Of a stretch of 40,908 nucleotides of DNA, positions 33,324-40,908 are shown piece by piece. The position numbers and the translations under genes are program-made. The notes beneath the pieces are model-generated. The model worked only from the letters and a program-made list of their open reading frames with translations, made no database searches and was not told the DNA's origin. Each line of letters starts with the position of its first letter. The first letter of the stretch is position 1. The stretch is from Bacillus sp. (in: firmicutes) (GTDB taxonomy: Bacteria > Bacillota > Clostridia > Lachnospirales > Lachnospiraceae): NCBI GenBank assembly GCA_023666125.1, contig JAMPCN010000013.1, positions 1 to 40,908 on the forward strand, in the 5' to 3' direction.

Positions 33324-33763
33324 CGTTCCTCCCCCTTTAAGATTCTTCTTAACTCTCCCGCGTAACGTCTGGAAATAACGATATGCTCTCCGTTGTCCAT
33401 CTGCGCGTCAATCCTGCTGGCGGACATACTCTTTAACCTGTCTATCCGATAAATATTCATCACAGCAGCCTTGCTGCACCGAAAAAAGCCTCTATCTGCA
33501 TACAGCGTTCCAAAAAGAGCCAGCGTCAACGCCGTTCTATACACTTCATTCTGCGTATATACAAAAGTATTGCCATCCACGCTCTCTAAATAAATAACAT
33601 CTGAAATGTTTATAAAAAACTGTTGTCCGTTATTCATCACCACCAGTTTTTCCGCCTTTCCCTCCAGATATTGCACAATATCCTCTATCTGCTGCGTCAT
33701 CTGCCGATAGCGGATGATGGCTTCTTCATTTCCCGTATCTATCTGCTGTAGTGTGACTTTCAT
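33320..33763 (-). CDS. LytTR-family DNA-binding regulator
   Basis: 147 residues. Residues about 45-145 form a LytTR DNA-binding domain (ISDVIYLESVDGNTFVYT, then FFRCSKAAVMNIYRIDRLKS and IVISRRYAGELRRIL). There is no receiver domain, as is usual for regulators paired with DUF3021 proteins. It heads the operon with the DUF3021-like protein and the ABC exporter and probably autoregulates it. The ribosome site (AAAGGAAAGG) is about 10 bases away, and a TATAAT lies about 60 bases upstream without a clear -35. Confidence 0.88.
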   Translation of the reverse strand: MKVTLQQIDTGNEEAIIRYRQMTQQIEDIVQYLEGKAEKLVVMNNGQQFFINISDVIYLESVDGNTFVYTQNEVYRTALTLALFGTLYADRGFFRCSKAAVMNIYRIDRLKSMSASRIDAQMDNGEHIVISRRYAGELRRILKGEER

Positions 33764-33891
33764 TTTTATACCGTGCCTTTCCTTTGTCTGCCGATTCCTG
33801 TTCAGGATTGCCCTGCTTTCTTTATATTATATTTTTCGCCGGAAAACAAGTGGGCTGCCGATAAGCTGCACTTTTTGCCCGATGAAATGCA

Positions 33892-33918
33892 AAAACGGCT
33901 CTTCGTCAGAGCCGTTTT
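33892..33918 (-). terminator. Terminator of the toxin-antitoxin operon
   Basis: A 10-bp stem (33892-33901 with 33909-33918) with a 7-nt loop is followed on the minus strand by a TTTTT run. It begins directly after the toxin stop codon. Confidence 0.85.
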
Positions 33919-33919
33919 A

Positions 33920-34198
33920 TCACTTTGTAAACAAATCCGCATGTGTTCCTGTACGGGAAGCGGTTAATATTAATTTTCCTTTATCAACAGCATAAACCAG
34001 AAGCCAATCCGGTAAAATATGACATTCTCGGAATCCAGCATAATTACCGGTCAATCCATGGTCCCGACAACGCTCCGGAAGAGGCTGTTGCGCCATAAGT
34101 GTGTCGATAACTTTTTCCAGCATTTCCATATCGCATCCGCGCTTTTTCATGCGCTTATAATCCTTGCGGAATTGCCCCGTTGTCACTAATTCCAGCAT
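33920..34198 (-). CDS. yafQ: YafQ-family mRNA interferase toxin
   Basis: 92 residues, the family's normal size, with a RelE/ParE fold. YafQ toxins cut mRNA in the ribosome. The catalytic set known from E. coli YafQ is complete here: H47, H60, D64, W65, H86 and F90 (H50, H63, D67, W68, H87, F91 in E. coli). The gene follows its antitoxin with a one-base TAATG overlap and is followed by a terminator, so a working type II system is likely. Confidence 0.92.
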   Translation of the reverse strand: MLELVTTGQFRKDYKRMKKRGCDMEMLEKVIDTLMAQQPLPERCRDHGLTGNYAGFRECHILPDWLLVYAVDKGKLILTASRTGTHADLFTK

Positions 34199-34491
34199 TA
34201 CTCACCATCTTTCTCCGCATCCAGCTCTGCAAAAAGCTCATGTGCGGAAGCATAACGTTTCCCCTCTATCCTGCCATCCATAATGGCTCTTGCCTCTTTC
34301 ATTGCTATTTCCGTTTCCATGTTATAGCGTGGCTGTCTTACTTCAAAAGGCAGTCCTCCCTCCATAATGGATTTACGGAGAAATATATTAATAGCATCTG
34401 TAATGGTAATTCCAAAACTGGAAAATAATCTTTCAGCGTTTGCCTTTGTTTCCGGGTCAATACGGACATTAATATTCGCAGTTTTAGCCAT
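34198..34491 (-). CDS. RelB/DinJ-family antitoxin
   Basis: 97 residues. The N-terminal part (ANINVRIDPETKANAERLFS followed by SFGITITDAINIFLRKSI) is the ribbon-helix-helix DNA-binding region of RelB/DinJ antitoxins. The C-terminal part (YASAHELFAELDAE) is the toxin-binding tail. It neutralises the YafQ toxin encoded next and represses their promoter. The ATG at 34491 has GGGAGG 8 bases upstream; a GTG at 34500 is too close to that site. Confidence 0.92.
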   Translation of the reverse strand: MAKTANINVRIDPETKANAERLFSSFGITITDAINIFLRKSIMEGGLPFEVRQPRYNMETEIAMKEARAIMDGRIEGKRYASAHELFAELDAEKDGE

Positions 34492-34520
34492 AAAACACAC
34501 CTCCCAAGTTTACTACTTAT

Positions 34521-34549
34521 ATTATATCCGATTGTGACAGCAATATCAA
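34521..34549 (-). promoter_or_regulatory. Promoter of the toxin-antitoxin operon
   Basis: TTGATA (34544-34549), 17 bases and a perfect TATAAT (34521-34526) lie on the minus strand about 30 bases before the antitoxin start, right after the stop of the large lipoprotein gene. Confidence 0.75.
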
Positions 34550-34572
34550 TACAATGTGAAACATTTGCTGTA

Positions 34573-36942
34573 TTACTCCGCCATATAAATCGCCACCTGC
34601 CTCTCCATTTTATCAAGTGCCTCTTCCAGCGAAGCCTCTCCGCGTATATACGCGCTGCCGTTGTCAAACACGGCGTCCTCTAATATCGCATCCCGAATAT
34701 ACGCTGTATCCAATGCGGCAAATATCTCCTGCAATGCCGCCGTCTGTTCCTCGCTTGCCAGATAAACCGTGAAATCCAGCGACGTGCCATCCTGCGTTGA
34801 CATCGACAGATAACTATACGCACCGTCCTCGGACAGATAACTTTCATCTACTGCCGCCTGACTCTCATAAGCCGCCTTGTTGACAGGAAAGCTGTAATAA
34901 GTTTCCTGTGCTTCTTTTGATAAGAAGAAATCCATAAACTTTTTTGCGGCGTCCTGCTGTGTGGAGGCGGCGCTGATTCCTAAAAGCGTATTCGGTTTAA
35001 ATACATGGCTGCACTCTCCCTGCATATCCATAAATCCGCTCTCTTCAAAACCTTTTGCTCTTTCCAGAGAGATACATTCGTCATAGGCATAAGGCGCAGC
35101 AAGCCAGCCGCTTAACAAATACTTATCCCCGCTGATATAATTAAAAATATCCGAAGCAATCGTCCAGTCTATTCTCCATATAGACTCACTGTATGTACTG
35201 TGGTACTCCTCAGCCATTCTTGCATAAGCCTCCAGAACATCGTCGCTGACGCCCTCTATCTGTGCATCGTAAATACGCTTACACTGTTCCAGATACTTAG
35301 CAATGCTTTCTCTATTCAACGTCCCGCTTTCCGTCAGCCACTTTGGCGCGCTCACCGCAGCAAAACGATTCATTACCCCTACCGCATCATAGATACCGAT
35401 AATATCACCGTCCGGATGTTCTTTGTGAAGCGTTTCCACCGCTTTCCCGAAACTGTCCAAATCCGTGATATCCGAGAGAATCGTTTTCTCTCCAATCAGC
35501 ACGGGAATATGGAATGTAGCAGGCGCGATATATGCCTTTCCATCGACTTTCAGCGCGTCTATGATATTGTCGTAAAGCGGTTCTTTTGCACTGTATTCGC
35601 GCAGATAGTCCGTCAAATCGAGCAAAAGTCCTTTTTCTACATAAGAAGCAAACGGCAGTTCGTCCATCATAATAAGGTCAGGGCCCGTACCCGCCATAAT
35701 CTCAGTGTTTAACTTCTTAAGCGCATCTTCCCTTGTCACTGCCTCTCCGTCTGCAATACCGATTTCATAAGAAACGAAAATATCCGGATTTCTCGCCTGA
35801 TACATGGAAACCGCCTGCCGCATATCCTCATCTTCCCGCAGACTGTATATGGTAAGCACATTCTCCGGTACGGTAGGCACATCAGGGTCATAGGTAAAGC
35901 GAAGCAGCTTATTATTGGAAAAAAGAACGATAAACTCATCCTCTTCCAGCGTCAATGCTGAAATGATGGTATAGGACGGATTACTTAACATGGACAGATT
36001 CCCGTCCACTACCTGTTCCATCATATTCCCGCCGACCACATGGCGGTGGATTCCTTTAGCGCCTATCAGATAAAGGACGGAAGCGCCATCCGGCAGAATA
36101 TACATAGAGCAATAGTAGTCTCCGTTATAGTAGCGTCCGCTGTAATTTTCACTGACAAAATCCATCAGCACGTCATCTTCTATAAACTCTTTCGCATCCA
36201 TATCATAAAGTGAGGGAGGCTGCTCATACTCTCCATCCCTGTCTCTGATGATAAGATTTTCTTCCGCATAAAATACGGGATAATAATCATCTCTCGGCAG
36301 CGCCATCTCCCCGCTGCCATCCTTAAATACTTCATAAATATTGCCCATACGGGTAAGGATAAAAATACGGTTATCTTTTGTCATCGCCATTTGTTTGATA
36401 TACTCGTCGTCCTCTGTCAGTTCCACTTCAACCGGCATCCGTGAACCATCCGGCAGTATCAAATCCATAACCGGAGTATAATCTTCATCCCCTGTAATCG
36501 GGTCATAAATCACTCCAACCGTGCCATCGGGCGATACTTTTATCTCACTGATATAATATTGTTTTGCCAGCAAATCCATCATCCAGTCCGGCTGCTCCAG
36601 ATTCCATGTCTCTCCGTTATCCTGCGATACCCACAATCCCTGTACGGCGTCAGGAATGACAAGGCTTCCGTCTTCATATTGGTAAAGCCCTTTCGCGTCT
36701 TTTAACCTGTCCGATAAATCCGTCTCTTTCTCCACATAACGCCCCAGTGCGCCCGTGCCGCCGCTTTCGTTTTCTCCACTCTGCGCCTGATTCGTGCCGC
36801 CGCTTTGATTGATGCTGTCGTTATTTTGTCCATTGTCTCCTGCGTTATCTTTGCCGCATCCAAACATCACAAGTGTTATAGAAAATGTCAGAAGCAGGCT
36901 GATAACTTTTTTACTCCACTTTTCCTTACTTTTCCTTTTCAT
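34573..36942 (-). CDS. Large two-domain solute-binding lipoprotein
   Basis: 789 residues. Lysine-rich start, hydrophobic segment and lipobox VMFGC give C29 as the lipidated residue. A Gly/Asn/Ser linker follows. Residues about 65-370 are beta-rich with recurring short blade-like motifs (GLWVSQDNGETWNLEQ, ISEIKVSPDGTVGVIYD, MTKDNRIFILTRMGNIYEV), suggesting a beta-propeller. From about 375 a family 1 extracellular solute-binding fold follows (LTIYSLREDEDMRQAVSMYQ, GPDLIMMDELPFASYVEKGL). No permease or ATPase genes lie near. It is divergent from an OmpR-type regulator and its kinase, so it may be a sensor accessory or a receptor for a transporter elsewhere. The propeller is inferred from motif repetition. 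CCGAGGA precedes the ATG. Confidence 0.8.
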   Translation of the reverse strand: MKRKSKEKWSKKVISLLLTFSITLVMFGCGKDNAGDNGQNNDSINQSGGTNQAQSGENESGGTGALGRYVEKETDLSDRLKDAKGLYQYEDGSLVIPDAVQGLWVSQDNGETWNLEQPDWMMDLLAKQYYISEIKVSPDGTVGVIYDPITGDEDYTPVMDLILPDGSRMPVEVELTEDDEYIKQMAMTKDNRIFILTRMGNIYEVFKDGSGEMALPRDDYYPVFYAEENLIIRDRDGEYEQPPSLYDMDAKEFIEDDVLMDFVSENYSGRYYNGDYYCSMYILPDGASVLYLIGAKGIHRHVVGGNMMEQVVDGNLSMLSNPSYTIISALTLEEDEFIVLFSNNKLLRFTYDPDVPTVPENVLTIYSLREDEDMRQAVSMYQARNPDIFVSYEIGIADGEAVTREDALKKLNTEIMAGTGPDLIMMDELPFASYVEKGLLLDLTDYLREYSAKEPLYDNIIDALKVDGKAYIAPATFHIPVLIGEKTILSDITDLDSFGKAVETLHKEHPDGDIIGIYDAVGVMNRFAAVSAPKWLTESGTLNRESIAKYLEQCKRIYDAQIEGVSDDVLEAYARMAEEYHSTYSESIWRIDWTIASDIFNYISGDKYLLSGWLAAPYAYDECISLERAKGFEESGFMDMQGECSHVFKPNTLLGISAASTQQDAAKKFMDFFLSKEAQETYYSFPVNKAAYESQAAVDESYLSEDGAYSYLSMSTQDGTSLDFTVYLASEEQTAALQEIFAALDTAYIRDAILEDAVFDNGSAYIRGEASLEEALDKMERQVAIYMAE

Positions 36943-37136
36943 AAATATCCTCGGTTATTTTACAATCTGCCAATCTTTCCATTGCCGTATACCCAAAATA
37001 ACAGAAAAATCTCTAAACTTTCTCTAATATTTTTTAAGATTTTCTTGTTTCTTTTTTCTTTAGAGGACTTTTAAAGATTCTTATGATAGGATAGATTCAG
37101 ATAAAAAGAAACCACTGTACAAGACGGGAGGCTGTT
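36943..37136. promoter_or_regulatory. Divergent control region with 11-bp direct repeats
   Basis: This AT-rich 194-bp region separates the lipoprotein gene and the response regulator gene. Two direct repeats, TCTCTAAACTT (37010-37020) and TCTCTAATATT (37021-37031), have an 11-bp period. Related TTTAAGATTTTCTT (from 37033) and TTTAAAGATTCTTA (from 37070) stretches follow. Direct repeats one helical turn apart are typical OmpR-family sites, so this is a candidate site for the adjacent regulator. A clear promoter was not found. Confidence 0.4.
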
Positions 37137-37817
37137 ATGCGTATTTTACTTGCTGAGGATGATAAAAACTTAAATCAGGCTTTAACATGGCAATTACGCA
37201 GACAGAGCTATCAGGTAGACTCCTGTTATAATGGGGAAGAAGCGCTCTATTATGGCAGGCAGAATATCTATGACGTTATCTTATTGGACAGGATGTTGCC
37301 TGATATAGAGGGAACGCAGGTCTTGACCGAACTGCGGCAGGCTGCGGTCAACGCGCCCGTGATTCTGATTACCGCGCTTGGTATGTTGCAGGATAAAATT
37401 ACCGGCTTGGATTTGGGTGCGGACGACTATCTTGTCAAACCCTTTGATTTTGAAGAGCTGTTAGCAAGAATACGCTGTGTCACAAGGCGTTCTCTCATCC
37501 TAAACGCACAGTCCGACGGCGTCATACGTTATCATGACATTATCTGGTCTCCCCGCGAAATGTGCCTGAAAGGACCGAACGGCGACTGCATGTTATCGCG
37601 CCGCGAAGCGGATTTGCTGGAAAGTTTCCTGCACACACCAAAACAGACGATTGCGCGTGAAACCCTGCTTTTGAAAGTATGGGGGCCGGACAGTGAAGTG
37701 GAAAACGGCAATCTGGATAACTATATTCATTTCCTGCGCAGACGACTGAAAGCTGTCGGTTCCTCCTTACAGATAAAAACGGTCTGGGGCGTAGGCTATG
37801 CGCTTATTCTCCCTTAA
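37137..37817 (+). CDS. OmpR/PhoB-family response regulator
   Basis: 226 residues. The receiver (1-115) has E7/D8/D9, phospho-acceptor D51 in VILLDRMLPDIEG, T79 and K101. The C-terminus (about 125-226) is the winged helix of OmpR type (LSRREADLLESFLHTPKQTI and NLDNYIHFLRRRLKAVGSSL). GGGAGG lies before the ATG. The kinase gene follows after 72 bp. The likely target is the divergent lipoprotein gene. Confidence 0.94.
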   Translation: MRILLAEDDKNLNQALTWQLRRQSYQVDSCYNGEEALYYGRQNIYDVILLDRMLPDIEGTQVLTELRQAAVNAPVILITALGMLQDKITGLDLGADDYLVKPFDFEELLARIRCVTRRSLILNAQSDGVIRYHDIIWSPREMCLKGPNGDCMLSRREADLLESFLHTPKQTIARETLLLKVWGPDSEVENGNLDNYIHFLRRRLKAVGSSLQIKTVWGVGYALILP

Positions 37818-37889
37818 CATAACGCTCGTTTTGCCAGGACGTCTGTTGTAACATTGATATACGATATACAAGAAAGGAACACACTTGTT

Positions 37890-39251
37890 ATGTTTCGTAA
37901 AGCACACTTGCTCTTTACTTTATTATGCGCCGGTACTACTTCGGCTATTATGATTCTGATGTCTTTGCTTTATCTGCATGTATCGGAAAACAGCCTCTAT
38001 GAAAATCAGTTCCATTCGTTTCAAAACGATATCGGCACGATTGCAACGGGATTAGAGGACGAGACGTCTTTATCGATACAATGGCTGACACGGATAGAAG
38101 CACAGAACCACTATATCATATATGTCATGGATAACGGCGTTCCTTTTCTTTATAATGCGCTGCATGACCGTATTGATTCTAATAACCAAAAATTGTTATC
38201 GGAGAGTTTGGAAGCATATCAGGCACTATTTGAAGTTTCTCCCTCCACACAGACATACACTGTTTTAACGAATAACGGACTTACATCCGCTAATATCGCA
38301 GGTATAGGGAAAGGCAGCGCCTATTCCGGCATCTGGCACACGGAGTATGAATTTGATTCTCCCTCTGAAAATAACACCTATTATTGTTCCCTTATAGATA
38401 TTGAACGCAGCGGCACGACGTCCCAAATCATTATTCTTTCTTCTTTGCGGACGCTGGATACACAGGTCTTTCGCCAGCGCGTCCTCTTTGCTTGTCTTGA
38501 TTTTGCCGCCGTCGTATTGTTTTGCGTCTTTTCATGGTTTTTTACAGGCAGGCTTCTGAAACCTCTGCGTGAAAATCACGAGGCGCAGATGCAGTTTATC
38601 GCCGCCGCTTCCCATGAACTGCGTACGCCGCTTTCCGTGATTCTTGCCAGCAGCGAATGCTGCCAGAGTGCCTCCATTGATGAACAGCGAGGCTTTTTTC
38701 AGACTATCCGCAACGAGGGCAAGCGTATGGAAAGACTCATAGACGATATGCTGACGCTTGCACGCCTCGGCGCTAACCGTTTTTCGATTGAACAAAAGCC
38801 CGTACAGTTGGATACACTATGTCTCAACGCCTATGAAGCCTTTGAACCATTATGTCAAAATAAGGATTTAACACTGCATCTTATCCTGCCGGAAGAAGCT
38901 CTCCCTCGCTATCAATGCGACGCCTCCCGGATTGCACAGGTACTCTCCATCCTTTTACATAACGCGCTCAGTTATACGCCGGAGAACGGGCAGATTACTT
39001 TAGAACTTGTCTGGCATAAAGATAACGGATGTTTTGAAATATCCGTAACCGATAACGGCGTCGGCATTTCCGATGCGGATAAAAAGCATATCTTCGAGCG
39101 TTTCTACCGCGCCGAAAAATCCCGCAGCACGAAAGGGCATTTTGGGCTGGGGCTTTCGATTGCCTATGAGATTGTCGCCGCCCACCACGGGAAAATCAGT
39201 GTGACGGACAATCCCGGAGGGGGGAGTGTTTTTACGGTGAGACTGGGGTAA
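37890..39251 (+). CDS. Sensor histidine kinase (partner of OmpR-type regulator)
   Basis: 453 residues. Membrane segments at about 8-29 and 203-222 enclose an extracellular sensor domain of about 170 residues. HisKA follows with H242 in AASHELRTPLSVI, then an HATPase domain with an N box (LSILLHNALSYTPENG), DNGVGI, the F box IFERFYRAEKS and GHFGLGLSIAYEIV. No HAMP domain is evident; the kinase core starts soon after the second membrane segment. The ATG at 37890 is chosen with AAAGGAA about 10 bases upstream; a TTG at 37854 has no such site. Confidence 0.92.
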   Translation: MFRKAHLLFTLLCAGTTSAIMILMSLLYLHVSENSLYENQFHSFQNDIGTIATGLEDETSLSIQWLTRIEAQNHYIIYVMDNGVPFLYNALHDRIDSNNQKLLSESLEAYQALFEVSPSTQTYTVLTNNGLTSANIAGIGKGSAYSGIWHTEYEFDSPSENNTYYCSLIDIERSGTTSQIIILSSLRTLDTQVFRQRVLFACLDFAAVVLFCVFSWFFTGRLLKPLRENHEAQMQFIAAASHELRTPLSVILASSECCQSASIDEQRGFFQTIRNEGKRMERLIDDMLTLARLGANRFSIEQKPVQLDTLCLNAYEAFEPLCQNKDLTLHLILPEEALPRYQCDASRIAQVLSILLHNALSYTPENGQITLELVWHKDNGCFEISVTDNGVGISDADKKHIFERFYRAEKSRSTKGHFGLGLSIAYEIVAAHHGKISVTDNPGGGSVFTVRLG

Positions 39252-39288
39252 ATTTTATTTATAAATGTGAAAAAATTTCCCCATTTCG

Positions 39289-39316
39289 TTGCTTTTTTTA
39301 TATTTTCAGCTATAAT
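39289..39316 (+). promoter_or_regulatory. Promoter of the small GNAT-type toxin-antitoxin-like pair
   Basis: TTGCTT (39289-39294), 16 bases and a perfect TATAAT (39311-39316) lie about 78 bases before the small antitoxin-like gene, in a strongly AT-rich gap. Confidence 0.6.
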
Positions 39317-39393
39317 TAAGAATACATAGATATTTTTATTAGGGAAACAAATAGAAATAAAAGACAAAGCCAGGCATCTGGGAGGTGAAATGT

Positions 39394-39570
39394 ATGGCAA
39401 CAAAAAGTATCCTAAAAGATGTGAAAATAAAAGATACACAACTTGCCCACACATTTGTGTCCGCGCTTAGTCAAGCGGAACACAGTAAGTACAAACCGTC
39501 TCAAATAACACGGGAATATAAAGAACTTACAGGAGATAAAATCAAAGAATTCTTTGGTAAAAACACTTGA
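39394..39570 (+). CDS. Small antitoxin-like protein preceding a GNAT gene
   Basis: 58 residues beginning MATKSILKDVKIKDTQLA and ending with a helix KELTGDKIKEFFGKNT. Small proteins of this type are found directly before GNAT acetyltransferase genes in Firmicutes and are likely their antitoxins (from memory, not checked). GGGAGGTG lies 8 bases before the ATG; a GTG at 39385 is inside that site. The stop is one base before the next ATG, so the two are coupled. A DNA-binding motif cannot be made out with certainty. Confidence 0.65.
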   Translation: MATKSILKDVKIKDTQLAHTFVSALSQAEHSKYKPSQITREYKELTGDKIKEFFGKNT

Positions 39571-39571
39571 T

Positions 39572-39874
39572 ATGGAACAGTTGTTTATCAAAACACATTT
39601 TATAGAAATGAACTTAAGCGATATAATCGAACAATTAGGAGAGGATGTGACAAAGTCCATTCTCTCTTCTTTTTCCTGTCCGATAAATAAGGATATTGAA
39701 AATTTCATAAAATATAAAGCGATTGAGTTTTCTAAAAGGACTTCCGCAAAGACACATTTAGTTTTTTGGGAAACAGAAGATGAAAAAAACAAGGAATTTG
39801 TAGGCTATTATGCTTTAATACGCTACTGCAACATTAGAGTAACACACTTCCAAAAAGTAAGGATAAAATTATAA
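39572..39874 (+). pseudogene. Truncated GNAT-family acetyltransferase (toxin-like)
   Basis: 100 residues. DIENFIKYKAIEFSKRTSAK, then THLVFWETEDEKNKEFVGYYAL match the first part of GNAT proteins paired with small antitoxins, including the first core beta-strands. The protein then stops after IRYCNIRVTHFQKVRIKL, before the acetyl-CoA loop (the R/Q-x-x-G-x-G/A motif). Full members have about 170-190 residues. No continuation is found in other frames before 39919. The break point lies just before the DUF1919 gene, so arrival of that region may have cut the gene. Without the acetyl-CoA site it should be inactive. Confidence 0.65.
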
Positions 39875-39918
39875 TTATGCCCAAATCCATTTTAAGGATA
39901 TTGACTACTTTCATCATA

Positions 39919-40908
<990 letters not shown>

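Overview
The window reads as chromosome of a low-GC Gram-positive anaerobe, most likely a clostridial Lachnospiraceae. This is inferred from strong GGAGG-type ribosome binding sites, lipobox lipoproteins, a YesM/YesN-type two-component pair beside a sugar importer, a pyrophosphate-type phosphofructokinase, a LytTR/DUF3021 pair, and no outer-membrane or porin genes. No rRNA, tRNA, CRISPR array or transposase gene was seen. The right end (from about 39.25 kb) is visibly more AT-rich and stops inside a tetranucleotide repeat, as a contig end would.

Region 1 (about 0.1-12.8 kb) is a uronic-acid glycan utilisation locus. Divergent from one control region (7632-7863) are, leftward, a solute-binding lipoprotein, two sugar ABC permeases, a GH88 unsaturated uronyl hydrolase, a DUF2264 protein and a discoidin-like protein. 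Rightward are a sensor kinase, an AraC-type response regulator and a heparinase II/III-like lyase. None of the catabolic enzymes has a signal peptide, so the picture is import of acidic oligosaccharides followed by cytoplasmic lyase and uronyl hydrolase cleavage. The operon contains hairpins between genes, one of them a 129-bp fold-back with terminal inverted repeats.

Region 2 (12.8-22.4 kb, leftward) holds a GH94-type phosphorylase followed by three large signalling proteins: a receiver joined to a degenerate HD-GYP domain, a hybrid kinase with receiver and Hpt domains, and a second hybrid kinase whose C-terminus is a whole DegV-type fatty-acid-binding domain. The last two overlap by ATGA. 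I regard this kinase-receiver-DegV fusion, with a ready-made phosphorelay beside it, as one of the best candidates for an undescribed system.

Region 3 (22.5-28.6 kb, leftward) contains PPi-dependent phosphofructokinase with a clear promoter, a Ca2+/Na+-type antiporter, a lipoprotein, a MATE exporter, an AraC/GyrI-like regulator and a short gene remnant. Region 4 (28.65-31.25 kb, rightward) is a two-gene operon: a cytoplasmic protein joining a ParB-like N-terminus to a BMP (nucleoside-binding) domain, then a metallophosphoesterase, ending in a terminator.

Region 5 (31.25-34.55 kb, leftward) has a LytTR regulator, a DUF3021-like membrane protein, an ABC-2 ATPase and permease in overlapping order, then a RelB/YafQ toxin-antitoxin pair. 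Region 6 (34.57-39.25 kb) has a large two-part solute-binding lipoprotein divergent from an OmpR-type regulator and its kinase.

Region 7 (39.3-40.9 kb) holds a small antitoxin-like protein, a truncated GNAT toxin-like gene, and a DUF1919 surface-glycan gene whose 5' coding part contains at least 13 copies of a 4-bp repeat. Because 4 is not a multiple of 3 and both other frames stop soon after the repeat, this looks like a phase-variable on/off gene.
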